Source: Pseudomonadota bacterium (GTDB taxonomy: Bacteria > Pseudomonadota > Alphaproteobacteria > Rhizobiales > Hyphomicrobiaceae). From it: 8,832 nt of DNA. Position 1 is the stretch's first letter. Every line of letters begins with the position of its first letter. The translations under genes and the position numbers were made by a program. Of this stretch, positions 1-6,638 are shown piece by piece. The notes beneath the pieces were generated by a model, which saw only the letters and a list, made by a program, of their open reading frames with translations, did no database searches and was not told where the DNA came from. The DNA lies in NCBI GenBank assembly GCA_023416575.1, contig JAEZHL010000062.1, positions 1-8,832 of the forward strand. Direction: 5' to 3'.

Positions 1-60
1 GCGCCGTGATCGGGGGGCAGGTGACCGTTCGTCCAACTGTTTCATACGCGAATCGGGCAT
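1..60 (-). CDS. ccmG: CcmG/DsbE periplasmic thiol:disulfide reductase, N-terminal fragment (cut by window edge)
   Basis: Only the first 20 codons lie in the window. They read MPDSRMKQLDERSPAPRSRR from an ATG at 60, just 4 bp after the ccmD stop. A short basic, proline/arginine-rich N-terminus before a membrane anchor is what CcmG (DsbE, CycY) proteins have, and ccmG is the usual gene after ccmD in alphaproteobacteria. CcmG is a membrane-anchored periplasmic thioredoxin-like protein that reduces the CXXCH thiols of apocytochrome c before haem ligation. Neither the anchor nor the CxxC domain is visible, so the call rests on gene order and the open frame. A second in-frame ATG at 45 is an alternative start. 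Confidence 0.55.
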   Translation of the reverse strand, partial: MPDSRMKQLDERSPAPRSRR

Positions 61-64
61 CGGC

Positions 65-259
65 TCAGCCAGCCTCGCTGCCTCGGGCCGCGCCCGCTCC
101 GGATGCCGAACGCCGCCGGACGCCGCGAGCCTCCAGCTCCTCGAGCCGGCGCTGTTGCTGCCGGCCATCGGCGACGAGCCAGCCGATCAGCAACGCCAGG
201 ACGAGCGCCACGATGGCGTAGGATGCCCAGATGAATGCGGCGTGCTGTCCAAGGTCCAT
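65..259 (-). CDS. ccmD: Haem exporter small subunit CcmD
   Basis: This 64-residue protein has the CcmD layout: a short polar start (MDLGQHAAFIWASYA), one hydrophobic helix at about residues 8-29, then a charged cytoplasmic tail (about 30-50) containing LVADGRQQQRRLEELEARGVRRR. CcmD is a small inner-membrane protein that associates with CcmABC and is needed to release holo-CcmE from that complex. The start lies 3 bp beyond the ccmC stop, with a GGAG about 9 nt upstream, so translation is probably coupled to ccmC. The last ~14 residues are Ala/Gly/Ser-rich and likely not conserved. Short length and weak conservation are normal for this family; position in the operon makes the call firm. Confidence 0.88.
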   Translation of the reverse strand: MDLGQHAAFIWASYAIVALVLALLIGWLVADGRQQQRRLEELEARGVRRRSASGAGAARGSEAG

Positions 260-262
260 CTG

Positions 263-1027
263 CTACTCCGCCATCCGGGCTTCGAGCCGGGCCGCCCGCT
301 CAACCTCGACCATCGTAAGCGACCGCACCCGTCTGCGCAGGATCTCGTTGCGCATGCCTTTGAGATGCATTGCGATGAAGAGCAGCGTGAAACCCGCCGC
401 CATGACGAGCAGCGGCACCAGGATCGACGAATGAATGGCCGGGCCGCCAACCTTCAGTACACTTGCAGGTTGGTGCAGCGTGTTCCACCAATCCACCGAG
501 AACCGGATCACCGGCAGCAGGACGACGCCCACCAATCCAAGCACCGCCGTCAGCTTGCCAGCCAATGCCGGATCCTCATCGAGCGCGGAACGCAGCGCCA
601 TCAGGCCGATGTAGAGGAAGAGCAGAATCAGAACCGAGGTGAGCCGGGCATCCCAGACCCAATAGGCGCCCCACATCGGCTTGCCCCACAGTGAGCCGGT
701 GATGAGCGCCAACAGCGTGAATGCGGCCCCGATCGGCGTCGCCGCCTTTGCTGACACATCCGCAAGTGGATGACGAAAGACGAGCAGGCCGAAGCTCGAA
801 ATGGCGATGATCATGTAGCCCATCATCGCCAGCCACGCCGCCGGGACGTGGATGAACATGATCCGAACCGTCTCGCCCTGCTGATAATCCGGCGGCGCGA
901 CGAAGAAGGCGAGGTAGAGCCCGTAGACCAGCAACAGGGCGGCGAGCGACGAAATCCAGGGCAGGAGCCGCTGCGACAGCTCCATGAACCGGGTCGGATT
1001 GGCCAGTCTCTGGGTCAGGGTTTGCAT
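263..1027 (-). CDS. ccmC: Haem exporter / haem-handling membrane protein CcmC
   Basis: CcmC is an inner-membrane protein of the haem-handling superfamily that presents haem to the chaperone CcmE in System I cytochrome c maturation. The 254-residue product shows the family's hallmarks: about six hydrophobic segments, a tryptophan-rich periplasmic WWD domain at about 113-131 (LWGKPMWGAYWVWDARLTS), and two periplasmic histidines expected to ligand haem, H60 in FIHVPAAW and H185 in TLHQPAS. Length fits the family (about 240-260). The C-terminal tail is basic and cytoplasmic. The start ATG gives the expected N-terminus, but I see no strong Shine-Dalgarno. It is the third ccm gene, separated from ccmB by about 100 bp with a strong hairpin, and is followed almost without a gap by ccmD. 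Confidence 0.95.
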   Translation of the reverse strand: MQTLTQRLANPTRFMELSQRLLPWISSLAALLLVYGLYLAFFVAPPDYQQGETVRIMFIHVPAAWLAMMGYMIIAISSFGLLVFRHPLADVSAKAATPIGAAFTLLALITGSLWGKPMWGAYWVWDARLTSVLILLFLYIGLMALRSALDEDPALAGKLTAVLGLVGVVLLPVIRFSVDWWNTLHQPASVLKVGGPAIHSSILVPLLVMAAGFTLLFIAMHLKGMRNEILRRRVRSLTMVEVERAARLEARMAE

Positions 1028-1072
1028 GGCACTGATCTAGGCCCAACCGCGCGCCCGCGCAAATCGCTTCGA

Positions 1073-1109
1073 GGTCGCGGGGCAAGCTGCGCACTCCTTG
1101 CCCGCGACC
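1073..1109 (-). other. Strong intercistronic hairpin between ccmB and ccmC
   Basis: An inverted repeat has arms at 1073-1086 and 1097-1109. The 13-bp pairing GGTCGCGGGCAAG / CTTGCCCCGCGACC has a single bulged base and a 10-nt loop. In the transcribed (-) direction it is followed by TCGAAGCGATT rather than a T run, so it does not look like an efficient intrinsic terminator. It lies 21 bp after the ccmB stop and 45 bp before the ccmC start. It could stabilise or process the ccmAB part of the message, or cause partial attenuation; these roles are inference. Confidence 0.7.
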
Positions 1110-1130
1110 ATCTCACGCGCTGCGCACGCA

Positions 1131-1799
1131 TTAACCAAGTTGCGCCCTGAGAGCCGCAGCCGTGGCAATCGGGCCAACCACCAGCGAGACGATCGTCGAC
1201 GCAGCAAGGAGCAGCAGCGAGGCCTCCATGCTGCCGGGCGGGTTCACCACCGCGCTGATGGCTGCGATTCCGAAAATGAGTGTCGGGATATAGAGCGGCA
1301 GCACCAGGAGCGCGATCAGCAGCCCGCCGCGACGGCTGCGCAGGGTCAACGCCGCGCCAATGCCGCCGAGGAGGCTTATCGCGGGCGAGCCGACGAGCAC
1401 CGTGCCGATCAGGATCGGATAGGCCGCCAGCTCGAGATTCAGGAGCAGCCCGAGCAGCGGGGACAGTATGGCCAGCGGAAGGCAGCTCGAGATCCAGTGC
1501 GCCAGCGCTTTCGCCGCGGCGACGAACTCCAGCGGCAACCGTCCCGTGGCCAGGATGTCGAGCACGCCCTCCTCCTGGTCCGCCTCGAACATCCGCCCGA
1601 GCGACAGCAGCGTCGCCAGCAGCAATCCGATCCACAAGACCCCCGGCGCGATCCGCGACAGCAGCTGCATGTCGGGTCCGATGCCCAACGGCATGATGGC
1701 GATGACGATCAGATAAAATCCGAGCGCCGTTCCTGTCGCGCCGCCCTCGCGAACGGCCAGCAGCAGGTCGCGCTTCACCAGCGTCAAGAACCCACTCAT
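1131..1799 (-). CDS. ccmB: Haem ABC exporter permease CcmB
   Basis: CcmB is the six-helix inner-membrane partner of the ATPase CcmA in the CcmABCD complex, which uses ATP hydrolysis to release haem-loaded CcmE. The product is 222 residues, the usual length (about 220). Recognisable family segments are FEADQEEGVLDILATGRLPLE at about 71-91, followed by AKALAHWI (96-103), and the conserved LTLRSRRGGLLIALLVLPLY (151-170) then IPTLIFG (171-177). The ATG overlaps the ccmA stop as ATGA (1796-1799), so the two are translationally coupled, and GAGGG in the end of ccmA serves as ribosome binding site. The stop is TAA at 1131-1133. The gene ends shortly before the intercistronic hairpin. Confidence 0.95.
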   Translation of the reverse strand: MSGFLTLVKRDLLLAVREGGATGTALGFYLIVIAIMPLGIGPDMQLLSRIAPGVLWIGLLLATLLSLGRMFEADQEEGVLDILATGRLPLEFVAAAKALAHWISSCLPLAILSPLLGLLLNLELAAYPILIGTVLVGSPAISLLGGIGAALTLRSRRGGLLIALLVLPLYIPTLIFGIAAISAVVNPPGSMEASLLLLAASTIVSLVVGPIATAAALRAQLG

Positions 1800-2494
1800 G
1801 CCGCCCTCGCAACGCCTAAGCGCAACTCGCGCGACCGGGCGAGGCCAAGTGGCAGATGCGTGGCCGCGACGATGAGGCCGCCGCCCGCGACATGCTCGTC
1901 GAGCACGCCCGCCAGCACCCGCGTAGACCCGGCGTCGAGCGAGGACGAAGGTTCATCGAGCAGCCACAGCGGGCGGTGAGCGAGCAGGAGCCGTGCCAGC
2001 GCCAGCCGACGCTTCTGACCTGCTGAAAGGTAGCCGGCAGGGATACCGGCCAACGATGCCAATCCGAACCTGTCGAGCGCTGGATGGACACGATCCGCAG
2101 TGCCGCCGAGGTATTGCGCCCAGAACCGCGCGTTCTCCTCGACCGTGAGCGACCCGCGCAAGCCATTGAGATGGCCGATATAGTGGGCCCGCTCCGTCAC
2201 CGAGAGATCGCCGCCATCGGCCAGCGTAACGTGGCCGCCGGCGGGCGCCAGATACCCGGCGATCGTCTTCAGCAACGTCGTCTTGCCCGCGCCATTGGGT
2301 CCAGTCAGCAGAAGTGCTTCGCCGGGCGCGACGGTGAAGGACAACTCCGAGAGCACCCGCCGCCCGCCGCGCTCGACCGTCAGCCGGTCGACCACGAGCC
2401 CGCCACCCGGAGCGGGGCTGGCACTCCCCTCAGCGATTTCGTCCGCCACCAATGAACCTGTCCTGCGACTGACGTTCTTGCGCGCCGCGGCCAT
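1796..2494 (-). CDS. ccmA: Haem exporter ATP-binding protein CcmA
   Basis: This is the ABC ATPase of the CcmABCD haem-handling complex and the first gene of the operon. Counting from the ATG at 2494 (232 residues), it shows Walker A GPNGAGKTT (65-73), the ABC signature LSAGQKRR (156-163), Walker B LWLLDEP (176-182), D-loop SSLD (184-187) and the switch histidine in AATH (213). In the Q-loop region the sequence is GHLNGLRGSLTVEEN; the position that is glutamine in E. coli CcmA (GHQPG) appears to be leucine. The start is uncertain. The ABC domain begins only at LVVDRLTVERGG, so 2494 gives a long 30-odd residue extension and has no clear Shine-Dalgarno. A GTG at 2449, preceded by AGGACAGG at 7 nt, would give a 217-residue protein and is a good alternative. 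A TTG at 2503 is also in frame. Confidence 0.93.
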   Translation of the reverse strand: MAAARKNVSRRTGSLVADEIAEGSASPAPGGGLVVDRLTVERGGRRVLSELSFTVAPGEALLLTGPNGAGKTTLLKTIAGYLAPAGGHVTLADGGDLSVTERAHYIGHLNGLRGSLTVEENARFWAQYLGGTADRVHPALDRFGLASLAGIPAGYLSAGQKRRLALARLLLAHRPLWLLDEPSSSLDAGSTRVLAGVLDEHVAGGGLIVAATHLPLGLARSRELRLGVARAA

Positions 2495-2635
2495 CCGAGA
2501 CAACGCGCGGACTGGCCCTCGCGCGAACGCGGTTATATAAGGAGCACGCTTCTATCCACGCTAGCGCAAAAACGGGATCGATCCCTCCGCCGGCGCTCCG
2601 GCGGCGCGGCTTCAGATGCTCGGAGAGGACAGAAC
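2495..2635. promoter_or_regulatory. Divergent ccmA / acnA intergenic region with two palindromes
   Basis: This 141-bp region must hold the promoters for the leftward ccm operon and rightward acnA. It contains an AT-rich patch TTATATAA (2533-2540) in otherwise GC-rich DNA, which could be a -10 region in either direction, but I find no well-spaced -35 partner. A 12-bp perfect palindrome GGGATCGATCCC lies at 2574-2585. It is followed by a 7-bp hairpin CCGCCGG-CGCT-CCGGCGG (2587-2604) that would fall in the acnA leader about 18 nt before the ribosome binding site. Neither matches an iron-responsive (Irr/RirA-like) box that I can recognise. Confidence 0.5.
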
Positions 2636-2638
2636 GTG
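2620..2638 (+). promoter_or_regulatory. Ribosome binding site deciding the GTG start of acnA
   Basis: The purine-rich stretch CGGAGAGGACAGAAC lies directly before a GTG at 2636-2638, giving GGAG/AGAGGA at normal spacing of about 6-10 nt. No in-frame ATG sits nearby at a better distance. The resulting N-terminus, MTAQEPVSLDSFKSRKKL, matches how aconitase A proteins usually begin. Confidence 0.75.
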
Positions 2639-5353
2639 ACTGCGCAAGAACCCGTGTCGTTGGACAGCTTCAAGAGCCGCAAGAAACTCACTGTCGGCAC
2701 CAAGACCTACACCTATTTCTCACTGCCGGACGCCGAGAAGAATGGCCTCGCCGGCATCTCCCGGCTGCCGTACTCGATGAAGGTGCTGCTGGAGAACCTG
2801 CTGCGGCATGAGACCGACCGCTCGGTGACCAAGGAGGACATCACGGCCGCCGCGGCCTGGCTCGAAAATCGCGGCAAGGTCGAGAAGGAGATCGGCTTCC
2901 GCCCGGCCCGCGTGCTGATGCAGGACTTCACCGGCGTCCCAGCCGTTGTCGACCTCGCCGCGATGCGCGACGGCATGAACACGCTCGGTGGCGATCCGCG
3001 CAAGATCAATCCGCTGGTGCCGGTGGACCTCGTCATCGACCACTCGGTCATCGTCGATGAGTTCGGCAGCCCAAAAGCCTTCGCCCGCAACGTCGAGCTC
3101 GAGTACGAGCGCAACGGCGAGCGCTACCTGTTCCTGAAGTGGGGCCAGGGTGCTTTCGCCAACTTCAGCGTCGTTCCGCCGGGCACCGGCATCTGCCATC
3201 AGGTCAACCTCGAATACCTGTCGCAGACGGTGGGGACGCGCGACGTCGGCCGCGAGACCTATGCCTTCCCGGACACGCTCGTCGGTACGGACAGCCACAC
3301 GACCATGGTCAACGCTCTCGCCGTTCTCGGCTGGGGTGTCGGTGGCATCGAGGCCGAGGCGGCCATGCTCGGCCAGCCGCAATCGATGCTCATCCCGGAG
3401 GTCGTCGGCTTCAAGCTCACGGGGCGGCTGAAGGAAGGCGTGACCGCCACCGACCTGGTGCTGACCGTGACGCAGATGCTGCGCAAGCACGGCGTCGTCG
3501 GGCGCTTCGTGGAATTCTATGGCCCCGGCCTCGACCACATGACGCTCGCCGATCGGGCCACCATCGCCAATATGGCCCCCGAGTACGGCGCCACCTGCGG
3601 CTTCTTCCCGATCGATCAGGCGACCCTCGACTACCTCGTCCTTAGCGGACGCGATTCGCACCGCATCGCGCTGGTCGAAGCCTACGCGAAGGCACAGGGC
3701 CTGTTCCGGACGGCCGACTCGCCCGACCCGGTCTTCACGACGACGCTGTCGCTCGACCTCAGCGAGGTCGTGCCCTCCATGGCCGGCCCCAAGCGGCCGG
3801 AGGGACGGATCCCGCTCGACAAGGTGAGCGCGGGCTTCGCGACGGCGCTCGAGTCCGAATACCGGAAGCCGGGCGAGATCGGCAAACGGCATCAGGTTGC
3901 GGGCAAGGAATTCGACCTCGGCCATGGCGATGTCGTCATCACCGCGATCACGAGCTGCACGAACACCTCGAACCCGAGCGTGCTCATCGGCGCCGGCTTG
4001 CTCGCGCGTAATGCCATCGAGAAGGGACTGGCGACCAAGCCGTGGGTGAAGACCTCGCTGGCACCTGGATCGCAGGTGGTCGCGGCATACCTCGAGAAGT
4101 CGGGGCTGCAGACCTATCTCGACCAGCTCGGCTTCAACCTCGTCGGCTTCGGCTGCACGACCTGCATCGGGAACTCCGGTCCGCTGGCGCCCGAGATCTC
4201 GCAGACCATCAACGAGAACGGCATCGTCGCGGCGGCGGTTCTGTCTGGCAACCGCAACTTCGAGGGCCGGGTCAGCCCGGACGTGCAGGCGAACTATCTC
4301 GCCTCGCCGCCGCTGGTCGTCGCCTATGCCCTCGCCGGGTCGGTGCAGAAGGACCTCGCGACCGAGCCGCTCGGCATCGGCAAGGACGGGCAGCCGGTGT
4401 ACCTGCGTGATATCTGGCCGACCAACCAGGAGATCCAGCAGTACATCGCCGATAACATCACGCGGGAGATGTTCAAGTCGCGCTACGCCGACGTGTTCAA
4501 AGGCGACGACAACTGGCAGAAGATCAAGGCCATTCCAGGCCTCACCTATGCCTGGAACAGCGGCTCGACCTACGTGCAGAATCCGCCCTATTTCGCGGGG
4601 ATCACGAAGGAGCCGCGGCCTGTCACCGACATCGCGGGTGCGCGCATCCTGGCGCTGCTCGGTGATAAGATCACCACCGACCACATCTCGCCCGCCGGCT
4701 CGATCCGCAAGGACAGCCCCGCCGGCCACTACCTGATTGAGCGGCAGGTTCGTCCCGAGGACTTCAACCAGTACGGGACGCGGCGTGGCAACCATGAGAT
4801 CATGATGCGTGGCACCTTCGCCAACATCCGCATCAAGAACCACATGGTGAAGGACGCGAGCGGAGCCGTCCGCGAGGGTGGATATACGGTCCATCATCCC
4901 TCGGGCGAGACGATGTTCATCTACGACGCGGCGATGCGCTATCGCGATGAGGGCGTTCCGCTCGTCGTCTTCGCAGGCGTCGAGTACGGCAACGGCTCGT
5001 CGCGCGACTGGGCGGCCAAGGGTACCAACCTGCTCGGTGTCAAGGCGGTGATCGCGCAGTCCTACGAGCGCATCCACCGGTCGAACCTCGTCGGCATGGG
5101 CGTGCTGCCACTGGTGTTCGCCGAGGGGCAGAGCTGGCAATCGCTGGGCCTCAAGGGCGACGAAACGGTTACCATCGACGGCCTGGCGGACGTGAAGCCG
5201 CGGCAAACGCTGGTGGCCCGGATCACGTCAGCGAGCGGCGCCACGCAGGAAGTCCCGGTGCTCTGCCGGATCGATACGCTCGACGAGCTCGAGTACTACC
5301 GCAACGGCGGCATTCTCCAGTACGTGCTGCGCAACCTGGCAGCAGCAGAGTGA
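2636..5353 (+). CDS. acnA: Aconitate hydratase A (aconitase, [4Fe-4S])
   Basis: Aconitase interconverts citrate and isocitrate through cis-aconitate in the TCA cycle, in the cytoplasm, using a [4Fe-4S] cluster. The 905-residue product is a full-length AcnA/IRP-type enzyme (family about 890-910). The three cluster cysteines are C441 in ITSCTNTSNP and C507/C510 in GFGCTTCIGNSGPL. Other active-site blocks are VGTDSHTTMVNALAVLGWGV (217-236), LSGNRNFEGR (536-545), the swivel-domain GDKITTDHISPAGSI (676-690) and GNGSSRDWAAKG (785-796), which carries the catalytic serine and substrate-binding arginine. Domain order is the standard 1-2-3-linker-4 with the swivel at the C-terminus. It is monocistronic as judged from the strong terminator right after the stop, and is divergent from ccmA. 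No truncation or missing catalytic residue is seen. Confidence 0.98.
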   Translation: MTAQEPVSLDSFKSRKKLTVGTKTYTYFSLPDAEKNGLAGISRLPYSMKVLLENLLRHETDRSVTKEDITAAAAWLENRGKVEKEIGFRPARVLMQDFTGVPAVVDLAAMRDGMNTLGGDPRKINPLVPVDLVIDHSVIVDEFGSPKAFARNVELEYERNGERYLFLKWGQGAFANFSVVPPGTGICHQVNLEYLSQTVGTRDVGRETYAFPDTLVGTDSHTTMVNALAVLGWGVGGIEAEAAMLGQPQSMLIPEVVGFKLTGRLKEGVTATDLVLTVTQMLRKHGVVGRFVEFYGPGLDHMTLADRATIANMAPEYGATCGFFPIDQATLDYLVLSGRDSHRIALVEAYAKAQGLFRTADSPDPVFTTTLSLDLSEVVPSMAGPKRPEGRIPLDKVSAGFATALESEYRKPGEIGKRHQVAGKEFDLGHGDVVITAITSCTNTSNPSVLIGAGLLARNAIEKGLATKPWVKTSLAPGSQVVAAYLEKSGLQTYLDQLGFNLVGFGCTTCIGNSGPLAPEISQTINENGIVAAAVLSGNRNFEGRVSPDVQANYLASPPLVVAYALAGSVQKDLATEPLGIGKDGQPVYLRDIWPTNQEIQQYIADNITREMFKSRYADVFKGDDNWQKIKAIPGLTYAWNSGSTYVQNPPYFAGITKEPRPVTDIAGARILALLGDKITTDHISPAGSIRKDSPAGHYLIERQVRPEDFNQYGTRRGNHEIMMRGTFANIRIKNHMVKDASGAVREGGYTVHHPSGETMFIYDAAMRYRDEGVPLVVFAGVEYGNGSSRDWAAKGTNLLGVKAVIAQSYERIHRSNLVGMGVLPLVFAEGQSWQSLGLKGDETVTIDGLADVKPRQTLVARITSASGATQEVPVLCRIDTLDELEYYRNGGILQYVLRNLAAAE

Positions 5354-5358
5354 ACCAC

Positions 5359-5390
5359 AGAAGGCCGGCGACACCGCCGGCCTTCTTTTC
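5359..5390 (+). terminator. Intrinsic terminator of acnA
   Basis: A perfect 12-bp inverted repeat, AGAAGGCCGGCG and CGCCGGCCTTCT, has a 4-nt loop ACAC and is followed by a short T run (TTTC), starting 6 bp after the acnA TGA. It separates acnA from the downstream DUF1223 gene. Confidence 0.93.
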
Positions 5391-5491
5391 GACTTTTGCT
5401 TGAGGAGAGGCAGTTAACTCACCCATTCGTGACTGGTAATTGCAGTCCGAGCCGCGGATAAGTCTCGCTTGAAGCAAGCTCAAGGACGGCC

Positions 5492-6247
5492 ATGACTCGC
5501 TGGCTTACAGCGTTATTCTGCCTTTCGGTGCCGGCACTTGCGATCAGCCTGGCACAGCCGCTCACGGCCCAGGAGGTGCGCGCGGCGTCCGTCATCGAGC
5601 TGTTCACAAGCCAGGGCTGCTCGTCCTGCCCGACGGCCGACTCGCTTCTGCGCAGCTACGCCGGGCGGCCGGATATCGTCGCCCTTTCACTGCCGGTCGA
5701 CTACTGGGACTACCTGGGGTGGAAGGACACCCTTGCCAGCCCGAAGTTCACGCATCGCCAGCGCGGCTACGCCGACGCGCGGGGGGACGGCCGGATCTAT
5801 ACGCCGCAAGTGGTCGTCAACGGCTTGGCACATGCCATCGGCAGCAGCAAATCCGAGATCGACCGCGCACTTGCGGAGACGACCGAGAAGCTCGCGGCCG
5901 ACCGGGTCGAGCTGATCGCGCGGAGCGACGGTAAGACCGTCAGCATCGAGGCCGGCGCAATCCCGCAGAACAGCCGCATGAAGGGCGGCACGATCTGGCT
6001 GGCCGTCGTCCAGCCCTCGGTCGAGGTCGAGATCAAGCGCGGCGAGAACCGGGGCAAGAAGGTCACGTACGCCAACGTGGTGCGGGAGCTGACCCCTGTC
6101 GGGATGTGGTCCGACCGCCAGACCAATGTCGAGCTGCAGGAATCTGCAGTACTTCAGCAAGCAGGTCAGCGCTGTGCTGTGCTGCTCCAGGAGGGAACCG
6201 TCGGCGCCATCGTTGCGGCCGCATGGGTTGCCGGTCCGGAGCATTGA
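5492..6247 (+). CDS. Secreted DUF1223 thioredoxin-like protein
   Basis: This 251-residue protein belongs to the DUF1223 family, predicted exported proteins with a thioredoxin-like fold and no settled function. The N-terminus is a Sec signal peptide: MTRW, a hydrophobic core at about 5-20, and likely cleavage after LTA at about residue 25. The mature protein has ELFTSQGCSSCP with a redox-type CxxC at C43 and C46, then a family block VDYWDYLGWKD (69-79) and TPQVVVNG (104-111), whose proline sits where thioredoxins have their cis-proline. The rest (120-251) forms a second, less recognisable part. AAGGA 5 nt before the ATG supports the start. It follows the acnA terminator, so it needs its own promoter. 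A role in periplasmic thiol-disulfide chemistry is inference from the CxxC and the export signal. Confidence 0.9.
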   Translation: MTRWLTALFCLSVPALAISLAQPLTAQEVRAASVIELFTSQGCSSCPTADSLLRSYAGRPDIVALSLPVDYWDYLGWKDTLASPKFTHRQRGYADARGDGRIYTPQVVVNGLAHAIGSSKSEIDRALAETTEKLAADRVELIARSDGKTVSIEAGAIPQNSRMKGGTIWLAVVQPSVEVEIKRGENRGKKVTYANVVRELTPVGMWSDRQTNVELQESAVLQQAGQRCAVLLQEGTVGAIVAAAWVAGPEH

Positions 6248-6306
6248 GGCGGTACGTTGCGGCCACTACGCGTGGCCAGTCGACCGCTAGAAACTCCAAA
6301 CAGAGT

Positions 6307-6380
6307 TGGCCCGGTCCGGGAACACGTCTCCGGCAGCTTGGGGTCTGATCCAGAGTCCATCCACAGAGCCGGGCCAGGGG
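6307..6380. repeat. Hairpin-forming repeat unit, copy 1
   Basis: The left arm TGGCCCGGTCC (6307-6317) and right end CCGGGCCAGGGG (6369-6380) recur exactly 157 bp downstream. TGGCCCGG and CCGGGCCA (6369-6376) are perfect 8-bp inverted repeats that could close a stem. The interior includes a small inverted repeat TCTG-ATC-CAGA (6344-6354). The interior differs strongly from copy 2, so only the arms look conserved. Confidence 0.6.
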
Positions 6381-6463
6381 CAACGGCGCCTACCTGCCGC
6401 TGATTCGCGGCAATTTCGCGACATTGGTGTGTCACTTCCTGGGCACAACCGTAGGGGGAGCAG

Positions 6464-6537
6464 TGGCCCGGTCCACGAGGGGGAAGCTCGGTGGACAATG
6501 GGGGGCATCGGATCCGAGCAATGGACCGGGCCAGGGG
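6464..6537. repeat. Hairpin-forming repeat unit, copy 2, with nested stem
   Basis: The left arm TGGCCCGGTCC (6464-6474) pairs perfectly over 11 bp with GGACCGGGCCA (6523-6533). Inside it a second inverted repeat, GCTCGG (6486-6491) with CCGAGC (6514-6519), is correctly nested, so the unit can fold as a two-tier stem. A palindrome TCGGATCCGA (6508-6517) overlaps the inner 3' arm. The flanking GGGG (6534-6537) is shared with copy 1. Confidence 0.65.
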
Positions 6538-6573
6538 ATTATCACTTTACCCAGCATTGGGGCGGCTAATGGG

Positions 6574-6604
6574 ACGCAATATGGCTATTGCGTGATTTTT
6601 GTTT
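6574..6604 (+). terminator. Candidate intrinsic terminator
   Basis: ACGCAATA (6574-6581) and TATTGCGT (6586-6593) form a perfect 8-bp stem with loop TGGC, followed by GATTTTTGTTT. The stem is AT-richer than most terminators in GC-rich genomes, but the T run is good. It lies 327 bp beyond the DUF1223 stop, so it would end either a long 3' tail of that transcript or a separate small RNA containing the upstream hairpins. Confidence 0.6.
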
Positions 6605-6638
6605 CAGTTTGTTGCGGCCCGCCCGGATGCGCGGAGGC

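Noticed and set aside
155..694. A 179-codon + strand open frame opposite ccmC and ccmD
   Set aside because: Its composition (His, Gln, Arg-rich) is that of a shadow frame, and ccmC on the other strand is unambiguous.
1098..1979. A 293-codon + strand open frame opposite ccmB and ccmA
   Set aside because: It is very rich in Arg and Gln, has no recognisable domain or ribosome site, and is fully covered by two certain genes on the other strand.
2720..5206. An 828-codon open frame on the - strand, antisense to acnA
   Set aside because: It lies wholly inside the highly conserved acnA frame. The translation is rich in Arg, Asp, Val and His with no domain, and such long antisense frames are common in GC-rich DNA because of third-position GC bias.
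6306..6569. An 87-codon open frame in the intergenic region (and overlapping ones on both strands)
   Set aside because: It has no Shine-Dalgarno, no family resemblance and low-complexity Gly/Arg/Pro/Ser composition, and it runs through the hairpin repeats. Non-coding is more likely.
6464..6604. Known housekeeping RNA (SRP 4.5S, RNase P, tmRNA or 6S) in the hairpin region
   Set aside because: The diagnostic motifs are missing: no SRP apical GGAAGG...GCAG domain, no RNase P GAGGAAAGTCC, and no tmRNA acceptor with CCA. Nothing links it to the 6S consensus by eye.
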